Source of the DNA: an uncultured Thiodictyon sp.
GTDB taxonomy: Bacteria; Pseudomonadota; Gammaproteobacteria; Chromatiales; Chromatiaceae
Assembly: GCA_903837595.1 (NCBI GenBank)
Contig: CAILVI010000506.1
Span: 1 to 32,205, forward strand
DNA: 32,205 bases
Direction of reading: 5' to 3'
The translations under genes were made by a program, and so were the position numbers. Shown in pieces: positions 19,615-27,591 of this stretch. A model generated the notes under the pieces. It had not been told where the DNA came from, searched no databases, and saw only the letters and a list, made by a program, of their open reading frames with translations. Within the stretch, counting starts at the first letter, position 1; every line of letters starts with the position of its first letter.

Positions 19615-21060
19615 ATGCGGATTACCATCCCCCCCTTCCATCAGGCCCGGGTACTCGTGGTCGGCGATGTCATGCTCGACCGCTACTGGAGCGGCGCCGC
19701 CACGCGGATCTCGCCCGAGGCGCCGGTGCCGGTGGTGCATGTGACCGCGATCGAGGAGCGACCGGGCGGGGCGGCCAATGTCGCCTTGAACATCCTCTCA
19801 CTCGGCGGCCAGGTCGACTTGCTGGGGCTGGTGGGACAGGACGAGGCGGGCGCCGCCCTAGAGAACCTGCTGCGACGCATCGGGATCGGCTGTCATCTGC
19901 AACGCCACGCGCAGGGCCGGACCTCGACCAAGCTGCGCATCCTGAGCCAGCATCAGCAATTGCTGCGCGCGGACTTCGAGGGTGGCTTGGGCGACCTGGA
20001 CCTGGGGCTCGACGACGACCAGGCGGCGGGATACGCACAGCTCGCACACGCCGCCGATGTCATCGTCCTGTCCGACTATGGTAAGGGCGCACTCGCATCG
20101 CCCAGCACACTCATCGAGCGCGCTCGCTCGCTCGACAAGTGCGTCATCGTCGACCCCAAGGGCACCGATTTTTCACGCTATCGCGGCGCTACTCTCATCA
20201 CACCTAATCGCGCCGAGTTCGAGGCCGTGGTCGGGCGCTGTGCGAGCGATGAGGAACTGGTGGAACGCGGCGAGCGCCTGCGCCACGCGACCCAATGGCA
20301 GGGGCTGCTCATCACCCGCAGCGAACAGGGGATGACCCTGCTCTGGGAGGGACAGCCGCCGCTGCACCTGCCGACGCGCGCACGCGAGGTCTACGACGTC
20401 ACCGGTGCCGGCGACACGGTGGTGGCCACCCTAGCCCTGGCGCTCGCCGCCGGTGCCCAGCCGCAGGAGGCCGTCCGCTTAGCCAACGCGGCGGCCGGAA
20501 TCGTGGTCGGCAAGCTCGGCACCGCCGCCACCACGGTGGCCGAACTGAGCCGTGCGCTGCATGCACCGGAGGCCAGCGGCTTCGGTCTGGTCAGCGAGGA
20601 CGAACTGGCGTCCGAGTTGCGGCAGGCGCGGGCGCGGGGCGAGCGCATCGTCATGACCAATGGCTGTTTCGATCTCCTGCACGCCGGGCATATCACCTAT
20701 CTGGAGCAGGCGCGGGGGCTCGGTGACCGACTCATTGTGGCGGTCAACGCTGACGCCTCGGTCGCCGCACTCAAGGGCCCCAGTCGGCCGATCAATCGCC
20801 TGGAGCATCGGATGGCCGTGTTGGCGGCACTCAAGTGCGTCGATTGGGTGGTCCCATTCACCGAGGAGACACCGGAGCGCCTGTATTGCCGGCTGCTGCC
20901 CGATATCATCGTCAAGGGCGGCGACTATACCGGCGCGGACATCGCGGGCGGACCCTGCGTCACCGCCAACGGCGGGCAGGTGGTGGTCTTGGATTTCCTG
21001 GCTGGCGTCTCGACCACCGGTATGATCAGCCGCATGGGTGAGGGCCGGAGCGACCGATGA
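19615..21060 (+). CDS. hldE: Bifunctional heptose 7-phosphate kinase / heptose 1-phosphate adenylyltransferase (481 aa)
   Basis: HldE makes ADP-heptose for the lipopolysaccharide inner core. The N-terminal ribokinase-like half (about 1-320) shows VLVVGDVMLDRYW, RPGGAANVA, and the catalytic DVTGAGDTVVA near residue 264. The C-terminal nucleotidyltransferase half (about 345-475) shows NGCFDLLHAGH with the HxGH motif near residue 356, and IVKGGDYTG. Length is standard (E. coli 477). The N-terminus aligns with E. coli without extension, so the start is sound although the ribosome binding site is weak. Its stop overlaps the start of the MntA-like gene by four bases (21057-21060). Confidence 0.97.
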   Translation: MRITIPPFHQARVLVVGDVMLDRYWSGAATRISPEAPVPVVHVTAIEERPGGAANVALNILSLGGQVDLLGLVGQDEAGAALENLLRRIGIGCHLQRHAQGRTSTKLRILSQHQQLLRADFEGGLGDLDLGLDDDQAAGYAQLAHAADVIVLSDYGKGALASPSTLIERARSLDKCVIVDPKGTDFSRYRGATLITPNRAEFEAVVGRCASDEELVERGERLRHATQWQGLLITRSEQGMTLLWEGQPPLHLPTRAREVYDVTGAGDTVVATLALALAAGAQPQEAVRLANAAAGIVVGKLGTAATTVAELSRALHAPEASGFGLVSEDELASELRQARARGERIVMTNGCFDLLHAGHITYLEQARGLGDRLIVAVNADASVAALKGPSRPINRLEHRMAVLAALKCVDWVVPFTEETPERLYCRLLPDIIVKGGDYTGADIAGGPCVTANGGQVVVLDFLAGVSTTGMISRMGEGRSDR

Positions 21061-21500
21061 CTGCTGGCTTGCCGCGTCCGGCCGACGAGCCGCCGGCCAT
21101 CGGCGCCCAGCTGACGGCGCTGCGGCAATCGCTGGCCGGCGCCGACCCCGGGCTGGTCTGCGCCTACCTCTTCGGCAGCACTGCGCGGGGCGTGGCGCGG
21201 CCGGGGAGCGATCTCGACGTCGCCGCGCTGTTCGCGTCCGACCCACCCCATACCCTGGCCGGCCTAACCCTGGACCTGGCCGACGATCTGAGCGCGGCAA
21301 CCGGGCGGCCGGTCGATCTGGTGGTACTCAATCGCGCCCCGGTCGACTTGGTGCACCGGGTGCTGCGCGACGGCATCCTGTTGCTGGACCGCGACCGGTC
21401 GGCCCGTATCCGCTTTGAGGTACGCGCGCGCAATGAATATTTCGACCTGTTGCCCTATCTCCAACGCTACCGGCGCACCGCTCCCGAGGCTCACCCATGA
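21057..21500 (+). CDS. mntA: MntA-type nucleotidyltransferase antitoxin (147 aa)
   Basis: This is a minimal nucleotidyltransferase of the type VII toxin-antitoxin class. In studied pairs MntA neutralises HepT by adding AMP groups to a tyrosine of the toxin. The active-site signature is clear: GSTARGVARPGSDLDV, with Gly40-Ser41 and Asp52/Asp54 (GSx10DxD). The C-terminal helix contains RFEVRARNEYFDLLPYLQRY. It overlaps hldE at its start and hepT at its end, both by ATGA, so all three are probably translated from one message. Module assignment is firm; activity is inferred. Confidence 0.88.
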   Translation: MTAGLPRPADEPPAIGAQLTALRQSLAGADPGLVCAYLFGSTARGVARPGSDLDVAALFASDPPHTLAGLTLDLADDLSAATGRPVDLVVLNRAPVDLVHRVLRDGILLLDRDRSARIRFEVRARNEYFDLLPYLQRYRRTAPEAHP

Positions 21501-21910
21501 CCGACGCGGAATTAGTGGCGAAGAAGCTCGCCTTTATCGAGACCTGCGTGCGGGAACTCAGCGAGCTGGCCCGTCCGGAGTTGCTCGCAACGGATATCCG
21601 CGAAGAGCGCTTTGTGGTCCATACGCTTCAGATCGCGATCCAGGCCGCACTGGATGTCGCCTCCCATATCGTCTCCGACGATCGCCTGGGGGAACCCGAG
21701 AACAACCGCCAACTCTTTGAACTCCTGGTCAAGAATGGCTGGGTGCCAAACACCCTGGCGGAGAGTCTGCGGGCGATGGTGGGCTTTCGCAATATCCTGG
21801 TCCACGGTTACCAGTCGGTGGACCCGGCACTGGTGCGCGAGGTGGTGGAGCATCGACTCGATGACCTGCTCGCCTATTGCCTGGCGATTCGCGAACGGCT
21901 CGCGCGCTAA
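21497..21910 (+). CDS. hepT: HepT-type RNase toxin (DUF86, 137 aa)
   Basis: HepT is a HEPN-fold RNase toxin. The catalytic RX4HXY motif is intact as RNILVHGY (Arg98, His103, Tyr105), and the tyrosine is the residue modified by MntA in characterised systems. The protein is all-helical and of the usual length. It overlaps the antitoxin gene by four bases. A perfect 11-bp hairpin lies 64 bases after the stop. Confidence 0.9.
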   Translation: MTDAELVAKKLAFIETCVRELSELARPELLATDIREERFVVHTLQIAIQAALDVASHIVSDDRLGEPENNRQLFELLVKNGWVPNTLAESLRAMVGFRNILVHGYQSVDPALVREVVEHRLDDLLAYCLAIRERLAR

Positions 21911-21973
21911 AATCACGGGCCGCAATTGCTGCTGCGGGCACGCAAACCCCCGGCGCGCACCGCCTGGCACAAG

Positions 21974-21998
21974 CGTGACACCGCAAAGCGGTGTCACG
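21974..21998. other. Perfect 11-bp hairpin downstream of hepT
   Basis: CGTGACACCGC (21974-21984), loop AAA, GCGGTGTCACG (21988-21998). There is no T-run after it, so as a terminator it would be of the non-classical kind. It could also be an mRNA stabilising element or an operator. Confidence 0.55.
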
Positions 21999-22034
21999 AG
22001 TGCAAACCAACCCTGCTATCGGAGCATCCGCGTT

Positions 22035-22703
22035 ATGAACTGCTTCATCGTCTACTGGCACCCTGAGCCACAGAGCTTCAACGGCGCCCTGCTGGCCGCC
22101 ACCCGCGAGACCCTGACCCAGGCGGGCCACCCGATCAGGGTCTCAGACCTGCACGCGATGGGCTTCAATCCCGTCTCCGGCCGTCACAACTTCACCAGCG
22201 TCAAGAACCCGGATTTTTTCAAACAGCAGCTCGAGGAACTCTACGCCAGCGAAGACAATGGCTTCGCCCCCGAGATCGAGAGTGAATTGAAGAACCTGGA
22301 GTGGTGCGACCTGCTGATCCTCCAGTTCCCACTCTGGTGGTTCGGGATGCCGGCCGTGCTCAAGGGCTGGGTGGACCGGGTGTTCGCCATGGGGCGCACC
22401 TACGGCGGCGGACACTTCTATGAAAACGGTGTATTCCAGGGCAAACGGGCCATGCTCAGTCTCACCACCGGCGGTCCGCAGGGCGCCTATGAACCGGGCG
22501 GGTTCAACGGCGACCTGACCGGCATCCTAAGGCCGCTGAACCGCGGCATACTGCGTTTTGTCGGCTTCGACGTCTTGGCACCCCAGGTCTGCTATGGACC
22601 GGCCCACCTGACAACGCCGGAGCGCACCCAGGCACTCGCGGACCACGCGCAACGGCTGCGCGGACTGCACCTGGAGGACCCGATCGACGTGGGCATCTAT
22701 TAG
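22035..22703 (+). CDS. NAD(P)H:quinone oxidoreductase / flavodoxin-like fold (222 aa)
   Basis: This is a flavin-dependent NAD(P)H oxidoreductase of PF02525 (MdaB/NQO2-like group), which reduces quinones or similar acceptors by two electrons. Key marks are the N-terminal FMN-phosphate loop region YWHPEPQSFNGAL, the strongly conserved LQFPLWWFGMPAVLKGWVDR, and LSLTTGGPQGAY. The start at 22035 (MNCFIVYW) has GGAG 10-14 bases upstream. Its stop overlaps the stop of the convergent DUF2939 gene by two bases. Confidence 0.9.
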   Translation: MNCFIVYWHPEPQSFNGALLAATRETLTQAGHPIRVSDLHAMGFNPVSGRHNFTSVKNPDFFKQQLEELYASEDNGFAPEIESELKNLEWCDLLILQFPLWWFGMPAVLKGWVDRVFAMGRTYGGGHFYENGVFQGKRAMLSLTTGGPQGAYEPGGFNGDLTGILRPLNRGILRFVGFDVLAPQVCYGPAHLTTPERTQALADHAQRLRGLHLEDPIDVGIY

Positions 22704-23182
22704 CGGATGATGTCCGTGATCTTCCAGTCGGTCCCTTCCAGGGTGAGGCGCACATGGGTCGGGTTGTGGCCCAGGTCGCCGATGCGGATCAGGAAGCGGT
22801 TGTAAGACTCGAAGAAGGCGAAATCGATCCCACTCAGGAGGAAGGGTGGGTTCTGGTGGGTCGCCTCAGCGACTGACTGGCGCAGGGTCTCGCGCACCCA
22901 GGGCACCGTGATCGCCTGATCCAGCGCCGAGTCGCCCAGCCGCTCCAGGTTTTGCCGAATCCAACCCATGGTGCTCTTGGGGTCGACCGGGGGCAGCAAC
23001 TGGTCGGCACCGGCCGCCACCCGGGTCTTGAAGTTATGGCGGATGGCCGGCAGATCGACCAACTTGGCAAGTTCCGCGGTATCCTCCTGGCCCAAGGCAC
23101 TGTCCAGCCTGAAGACTGAGTAATAGGGCCAGACGCCGAAGGCAATCAGGACAAACAGCAGCAGATAGACGAGATACCGCAT
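22700..23182 (-). CDS. DUF2939-like membrane-anchored protein (160 aa)
   Basis: The start ATG at 23182 gives MRYLVYLLLFVLIAFGVWPY, an uncleaved anchor or signal segment. The exported part has the look of DUF2939: YYSVFRLDSALGQEDTAELA, then LVDLPAIRHNFK, and a C-terminal beta-rich stretch THVRLTLEGTDWKITDI. The function of the family is unknown. It is convergent with the quinone reductase and divergent from cca. Confidence 0.75.
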   Translation of the reverse strand: MRYLVYLLLFVLIAFGVWPYYSVFRLDSALGQEDTAELAKLVDLPAIRHNFKTRVAAGADQLLPPVDPKSTMGWIRQNLERLGDSALDQAITVPWVRETLRQSVAEATHQNPPFLLSGIDFAFFESYNRFLIRIGDLGHNPTHVRLTLEGTDWKITDIIR

Positions 23183-23376
23183 GACGGGAACCACCCAAGA
23201 CGAATGACAGAGGCGCCATTCTAGCGCCCCGGCGCGGCCCCTGCGCCCCCGCTGCCGAGACCGTCGCAGATTCCCGACCAGCGGCGGTCCGCATCCCACC
23301 GTCTGGCCTATAATCGTCACCCCACCGCAGCGTCTGCCCTATACTTATTGCCCCATCCCATCCGCACGAGGTCGCC

Positions 23377-23466
23377 ATGGACACCCTGACCCAGACCCTT
23401 GCATTGACCCGCGGCGCCAGTTGCGCGAGCGGTATCAATCGCTGCGCCAAGGCCCCCAGGGTCTGA
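23377..23466 (+). CDS. Possible short leader reading frame upstream of cca (29 aa)
   Basis: An ATG at 23377 follows ACGAGGTCGCC, a good ribosome binding site, and reads MDTLTQTLALTRGASCASG before stopping at 23464-23466, five bases before the cca ATG. Two AT-rich promoter-like words lie upstream (TATAAT at 23309-23314 and TATACT at about 23340). In the cca frame the same DNA reads RRQLRERYQSLRQGPQGLIP, which looks as protein-like as the leader frame. It could be a leader peptide or an ancestral N-terminus broken by a frameshift. Confidence 0.25.
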   Translation: MDTLTQTLALTRGASCASGINRCAKAPRV

Positions 23467-23471
23467 TCCCC

Positions 23472-24761
23472 ATGTCCGCCCTTCCCCACCCCCCGGTGGC
23501 GGACCCCGCCGCCGACCTTCAGGTCTACCTGGTCGGAGGGGCCGTGCGCGATCGGCTGCTCGACCGCGTCCCCGGCGAATGGGATTATGTGGTGGTCGGC
23601 GCGACCACCGACGACCTGCTGCGCCGCGGTTTCAAGCAGGTCGGCCGGGACTTCCCGGTCTTCCTGCACCCCCTGACTAAGTCCGAATACGCACTGGCCC
23701 GGACCGAACGCAAGACCGCCCCCGGCTACCGGGGTTTTGTGGTCCACGCGGACCCCGCGGTCACCCTGGAAGAGGACCTGCGCCGGCGCGACCTCACCAT
23801 CAACGCCTTGGCCGTGGCCCCGGACGGCCGCCTCATCGACCCCTTCGGCGGCCTTGCCGACCTTGAGACGCGCGTCCTGCGCCACTGTTCCCCTGCCTTC
23901 AGCGAGGACCCGGTGCGCATCCTGCGGGTCGCCCGTTTCGCCGCCCGTTTCGCCCACCTGGGCTTCCAGGTCGCCCCGGAAACCATGGAGTTGATGCGCG
24001 GGATGGTCGCCGCCGGGGAGGTGGATGCACTGGTCCCCGAGCGCGTCTGGCAGGAACTGGCCAAGGCCTTGGGGGAGGAGCGGCCCGCCCGCTTTTTCGA
24101 GGTCTTGCGCGACTGCGGCGCACTGGCCCGCCTGCTGCCGGAGTTGGACCGCCTGTGGGGCGTGCCCCAAACCGCGAAGTGGCACCCCGAGATCGACACC
24201 GGCGTCCACGTCATGCTGGTCGTGGACATGGCCGCGCGCCTCTCTCCAGACCTGGAGGTCCGCTTCGCCGCCCTCTGTCACGACCTGGGCAAGGGCAATA
24301 CCCCCGCGGACATCCTGCCCCGTCACCACGGGCACGAGGAGCGCAGCGTCGAGCTGCTGGAGGCGGTCTGTGATCGCTTGCGCGTCCCCAATCACTGCCG
24401 CGCGCTGGCCCGCATCACCGCCCGCGACCACGGGCTGGTCCACACGGTCGACCAACTGCGCCACGCCACCGTCCTGGATCTACTGGAGCGCACCGACGCC
24501 TTTCGCCGCCCTGCCCGCTTCCGGCAGATGCTCATCGCCTGCGAGGCCGACTACCGCGGGCGCGGCGGCTGTGCCGAGCGGCACTACCCCCAGGCCGAGA
24601 CCCTGAGCCGACTGCGGGACGCCGCCGCCGCGGTGGATCTGCAGGCCATCGCCGCCGCGACCGAGCCGCAGCTCATCCCGCAACAGGTCCGCCAGGCGCG
24701 CATTGCGGCGATCCGACAGGCGCGCTCTGGGCAGGACCAAGCCACACTCCCAGACGATTGA
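23472..24761 (+). CDS. cca: Multifunctional CCA-adding tRNA nucleotidyltransferase (429 aa)
   Basis: The enzyme adds or repairs the 3' CCA of tRNA. The class II nucleotidyltransferase head is complete: VYLVGGAVRDRLL, then GEWDYVVVGAT, then EEDLRRRDLTINALA and EDPVRILRVARFA. The C-terminal HD phosphohydrolase domain is present, as in the long gammaproteobacterial form: RFAALCHDLGKGNTP (about 268) and HHGHEERS. The ATG at 23472 adds about 18 residues before the catalytic head compared with E. coli. A TTG at 23421 could extend it by 17 more. The ribosome binding site for the ATG is weak, so the start is less certain than the function. Confidence 0.95.
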   Translation: MSALPHPPVADPAADLQVYLVGGAVRDRLLDRVPGEWDYVVVGATTDDLLRRGFKQVGRDFPVFLHPLTKSEYALARTERKTAPGYRGFVVHADPAVTLEEDLRRRDLTINALAVAPDGRLIDPFGGLADLETRVLRHCSPAFSEDPVRILRVARFAARFAHLGFQVAPETMELMRGMVAAGEVDALVPERVWQELAKALGEERPARFFEVLRDCGALARLLPELDRLWGVPQTAKWHPEIDTGVHVMLVVDMAARLSPDLEVRFAALCHDLGKGNTPADILPRHHGHEERSVELLEAVCDRLRVPNHCRALARITARDHGLVHTVDQLRHATVLDLLERTDAFRRPARFRQMLIACEADYRGRGGCAERHYPQAETLSRLRDAAAAVDLQAIAAATEPQLIPQQVRQARIAAIRQARSGQDQATLPDD

Positions 24762-24830
24762 GCCGGAGACGTTGCGGTCACGATACCGCCGCGCGCTGAT
24801 CGCCGATAGTCACAGTGACCCGATCGCCGG

Positions 24831-25472
24831 CTAGTGCTCGCCTTTGGTCCGCAGCAGCCCCGCCAGCCGGTTGCCCTGCTTTTGCGGACCGCCGCGGGGA
24901 AACAATCGGTGCAGGGCGGCGCTGCTGCCCGCCTCCCGGCCCCACGCCTGGCTGAAGTGCCGGACCATGTTCCGCACCGTTGCCTGGGTGCCGGCCCGCG
25001 CGAAGTGTTCACGCAGGTAACGGATCAACTCCCAGTGGGCATCGGCAAGCCGCAGCCCCTCCGCGGCGGCCAGTGCCCGGACAAAGGACTCCGACCAGGT
25101 GGCCGGGTCTACCAGATAGCCTTCCGCGTCGGTGAGCACCGGCTGCCCGTCGACCTCCAGGGTGCGGGTCTGCATGCTGGGATAGGCGTTGCTGCCCCTG
25201 GGCAGGTGACCGCCCAACCCCTGAGAATCGTCGGGCGCTTGAGTGCTCGACCAGATGTCCACCTGGACCTCGCCCGCCAGTTGCCCGTGATAACGCTCCA
25301 CCCCGTCCACCAGGACCTTGCCGCTGGCCGCGGGTAGATCGAAGCGGGCGCGGCCCTCCCGGTCGGTGGGCACCGGCGCCGTGCAGTGCCCGTCCGCATC
25401 CAGACAGAGTGCCACCGGCACCCGCTTGAGCGGGGTCTGATCGAGCTTCATACGCAGGCACACGGTAATCAT
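24831..25472 (-). CDS. DsrC/TusE-like protein with an extra N-terminal domain (213 aa)
   Basis: The C-terminal ~105 residues match the DsrC/TusE fold: LTDAEGYLVDPATWSESF, then LADAHWELIRYLREHF, then QATVRNMVRHF, and LFPRGGPQKQGNRLAGL. DsrC and TusE carry sulfur on C-terminal cysteines, normally near AGLPKPTGCV. Here the chain ends LLRTKGEH, with neither cysteine, so it cannot relay sulfur in the known way; it may be a regulatory member. Residues 1 to about 85 form an unrelated, probably beta-rich domain with transthyretin-like features (VPVALCLDADG, TDREGRARFDLPA, GKVLVDGVERYHG). The start ATG at 25472 has GAGAG upstream. It is convergent with cca. The C-terminal assignment is solid; the role is not known. 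Confidence 0.8.
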   Translation of the reverse strand: MITVCLRMKLDQTPLKRVPVALCLDADGHCTAPVPTDREGRARFDLPAASGKVLVDGVERYHGQLAGEVQVDIWSSTQAPDDSQGLGGHLPRGSNAYPSMQTRTLEVDGQPVLTDAEGYLVDPATWSESFVRALAAAEGLRLADAHWELIRYLREHFARAGTQATVRNMVRHFSQAWGREAGSSAALHRLFPRGGPQKQGNRLAGLLRTKGEH

Positions 25473-25657
25473 GGCAGGGGCTCTCGCGGGTGGGACAAAC
25501 TGGACCCGAACGCGCCGTAGCGTGTTCCGGCCGGCCAGGCATGGATGCTGCCCGCAACGATGCCGCCAAGGGGCGCCGGCGGCTTTGATGTAAGTCAACC
25601 GGGTAGATCTAAACCGATGGTGTCGAAGCTTTGCCGTGAAAGTCAGGCCGGGCCCCG

Positions 25658-25729
25658 GTGGGAGTGGCTGTAGCCGCGACGCGACCTCACAAGCGGCCGC
25701 AGCCTCGTCGCGGCTAAAGCCGCTCCCAC
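25658..25729. repeat. Imperfect palindrome, 24-bp arms (REP-like)
   Basis: The left arm at 25658-25681 starts GTGGGAGTGGCTGTAGCCGC. The right arm at 25706-25729 (CGTCGCGGCTAAAGCCGCTC then CCAC) is its reverse complement with two mismatches. The 24-base loop includes a GCGGCCGC palindrome. It lies between the DsrC-like gene and the STAND fragment. Confidence 0.85.
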
Positions 25730-25738
25730 GCACGCCGT

Positions 25739-26122
25739 TCATCGTCCGGGGTGGCTGGTCTTGCTGCCACGGCCGTTAGCCGGTCCAGCGTGCCGGGGCC
25801 AATAATTTCGCAAACCGCCTCCGATATCTCCGGTTCCGGACGGACCGGCCATCAGTACCTGGAAGGCCGGCCACAGGTCCTTCTCCAGCAGCGCCTCGCG
25901 CCCGAAGAAGCGTTCCGCATCCTTTTCCTGGAAGCTGTCCAGACCGAGATAGGGGTTGGGAATGGCGGGTGACGGCGCAGCGCCCGGAGCCACCGGGACG
26001 GTCGCCTCGCCAAAGCCCTGCTTGTAGTCGACGATGTACCAGCCGACCACGGCCAGCGCCCGGCCGCGCATCCGGTCGTAATAGGCGTGCAGTTCCTGTC
26101 GTTCGCGTTGCCAGTCGGTCAT
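25739..26122 (-). pseudogene. Remnant of a STAND-type NTPase (nSTAND1-like) gene
   Basis: Residues ~55-85 read NPYLGLDSFQEKDAERFFGR, the entry motif of nSTAND1 NTPases that often carry WD40 repeats. A Walker A-like AGPSGTG follows, but it continues DIGGG instead of KS/T, and the chain dissolves into unrelated sequence and stops. The complete proteins have many hundreds of residues after this point. The lead-in (MTDWQRERQELHAYYDRM, then LAVVGWYIVDYKQG) looks genuine and the ATG at 26122 is plausible. What remains is therefore the 5' end of a longer gene, cut near the P-loop and ending close to the palindrome at 25658-25729. Confidence 0.6.
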
Positions 26123-26202
26123 GCCGGTCGTGCTCCTTGGGCGGGCAGGTTATCGACGCCTTATTACCACAACTTTTGCGACTGCGGAATACGAAGGCTG
26201 GC

Positions 26203-26838
26203 TCAACCCCGCCGCTTGAACCAGCCCGTGAGGCTCAGCCGCTCGCGGATGGCGGGCATCACCTCGTGCTCGAAACGGGCACTCAGGAAGGTGACCAGGG
26301 TGCCGCCGATGGGGGCCACGGTTTCATAGTGATCGGGACGGTCCGGATCGGTATAGACCCGCAAGGTCCCGCCGTCCGCGGGTTGCCAGTCCGGGTTGAG
26401 GTACAGGATCGCGGTCAGGGTGCGCAACTCGACACCGCGGAACTGGTCCAGATGGCGGCGATAGAAGGACCCCGGCGGATAGCTGGCCAGATGGCCCTCG
26501 AAGCTGAAGAGCCCGAGCATGAGGTCGCGGTTCAGCGTCTGGCGCAGGTCCTCGAGCCGGGCCATGTAGGCACCGATGGCCCCCTCGCGGGCGGCGGGGT
26601 CCAGCCAGTAGACCCGGTCGGAGCGGATCTCAGAGCGGACCAGCAGGTCCTCACCGCGACCGATCCCGGCGGGTTTGAAGGCGCCTTGGGCGCGGAGTAC
26701 CGCAGCCTCGGCCCGGATGGACAGGACCTCACCACTGGACACAAAAAAGGGGGTCACGCACCAGCCGGGGCCGGCCAGGGCATCGGCAATGCCGGTGTAT
26801 CGGTCGAACTCGCTCGCGGGTGGGACAATCGTTGTCAA
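26203..26838 (-). CDS. 2OG-Fe(II) oxygenase, prolyl-4-hydroxylase-like (211 aa)
   Basis: This is an iron- and 2-oxoglutarate-dependent hydroxylase of the SM-20/PHD2-type group. The double-stranded beta-helix core has the iron ligands His129 and Asp131 in YRRHLDQFRG and His191 in FEHEVMP. Arg200 in RERLSLTGWF is the likely 2-oxoglutarate anchor. Other marks are TAILYLNPDW and GGTLVTFLSARF. The start is TTG at 26838, supported by GGAG nine bases upstream; no ATG stands at the expected N-terminus. The substrate is unknown. Confidence 0.88.
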   Translation of the reverse strand: MTTIVPPASEFDRYTGIADALAGPGWCVTPFFVSSGEVLSIRAEAAVLRAQGAFKPAGIGRGEDLLVRSEIRSDRVYWLDPAAREGAIGAYMARLEDLRQTLNRDLMLGLFSFEGHLASYPPGSFYRRHLDQFRGVELRTLTAILYLNPDWQPADGGTLRVYTDPDRPDHYETVAPIGGTLVTFLSARFEHEVMPAIRERLSLTGWFKRRG

Positions 26839-26997
26839 GTGACAGGGCTCCGTGTAGATGATGGGCTTCGCTTGCCTCGACCCATCTTACTACCAAACCC
26901 GCGACTCCCCCGGTACTCAACGTGGAGCGCTTCGTGAGGTAAGGCCGCGATCCCTTGAGCGGTCAGCGACTCGCAGAGCGCTACCGCCAAGCACGTT

Positions 26998-27591
26998 CTA
27001 CTGGAACGCCGACTCTGCCTTTGGCTTCGGCCGCGGCGTCCAGACGTCACCCCATTGATAGGGCTTGGCGCGGCCGAGCGGGAGATAGCCGAAGACGATC
27101 TCACCCTTGGTACCGTCGTTCAGAGTCAGTTGGCCGATGCCGTTGGCCCCGGTCTGATCGCGGACGGTCTCGGCCCAGCCGGCGCGGCCGTCGTCGCAAT
27201 AGACGTCGTAGAGCGGGGCACGGGACCCGCCAAACAGGCTGTAAGAACCCCGACAGGCATTGGTTCCGCTGGCGACGCGGAAGCTACCCGCGACGGGACT
27301 GGACTGGTAGGTCCCAAGATAGAGCGCACCCTGCATTGCCACGGCGAAGGGCCCCGAGCTGGAGTGACCCCGCGGCATGGGATCGGCGTGCGGCCCATCG
27401 AAATAGTCCAGGACCTGGCTCACGCAGGCGGGGTAACCCTCCAGCTCCACGCCACGGCAGAGCCGCTCGGCATAGTCATCGGGCGAGACGTAGGTCACGA
27501 GCCCCCCAATGTGGCCGGGCAGGAAGGACCCACAGCCACCTAGGAGGGCGGCCACGGCCAGGCACGCGGTAACCAGGACGGGTCTCTGCAT
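26998..27591 (-). CDS. Putative lipoprotein of unknown function (197 aa)
   Basis: The start ATG at 27591 begins MQRPVLVTACLAVAALLGGC, a lipoprotein signal with lipobox LGGC. The mature part has several cysteines in possible pairs (LCRGVELEGYPAC, NACRGSY and VYCDDGRAGW) and a beta-rich C-terminus (GEIVFGYLPLGRAKPYQWGD). I do not recognise the family. It is divergent from the Cys-rich lipoprotein at 27862, with a 270-base gap between them. Confidence 0.75.
   Translation of the reverse strand: MQRPVLVTACLAVAALLGGCGSFLPGHIGGLVTYVSPDDYAERLCRGVELEGYPACVSQVLDYFDGPHADPMPRGHSSSGPFAVAMQGALYLGTYQSSPVAGSFRVASGTNACRGSYSLFGGSRAPLYDVYCDDGRAGWAETVRDQTGANGIGQLTLNDGTKGEIVFGYLPLGRAKPYQWGDVWTPRPKPKAESAFQ

Noticed and set aside
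23034-24464. 476-codon minus-strand frame opposite cca
   Set aside because: It is antisense to the conserved CCA-adding enzyme; its His/Gly/Val-rich composition is typical of a shadow frame.
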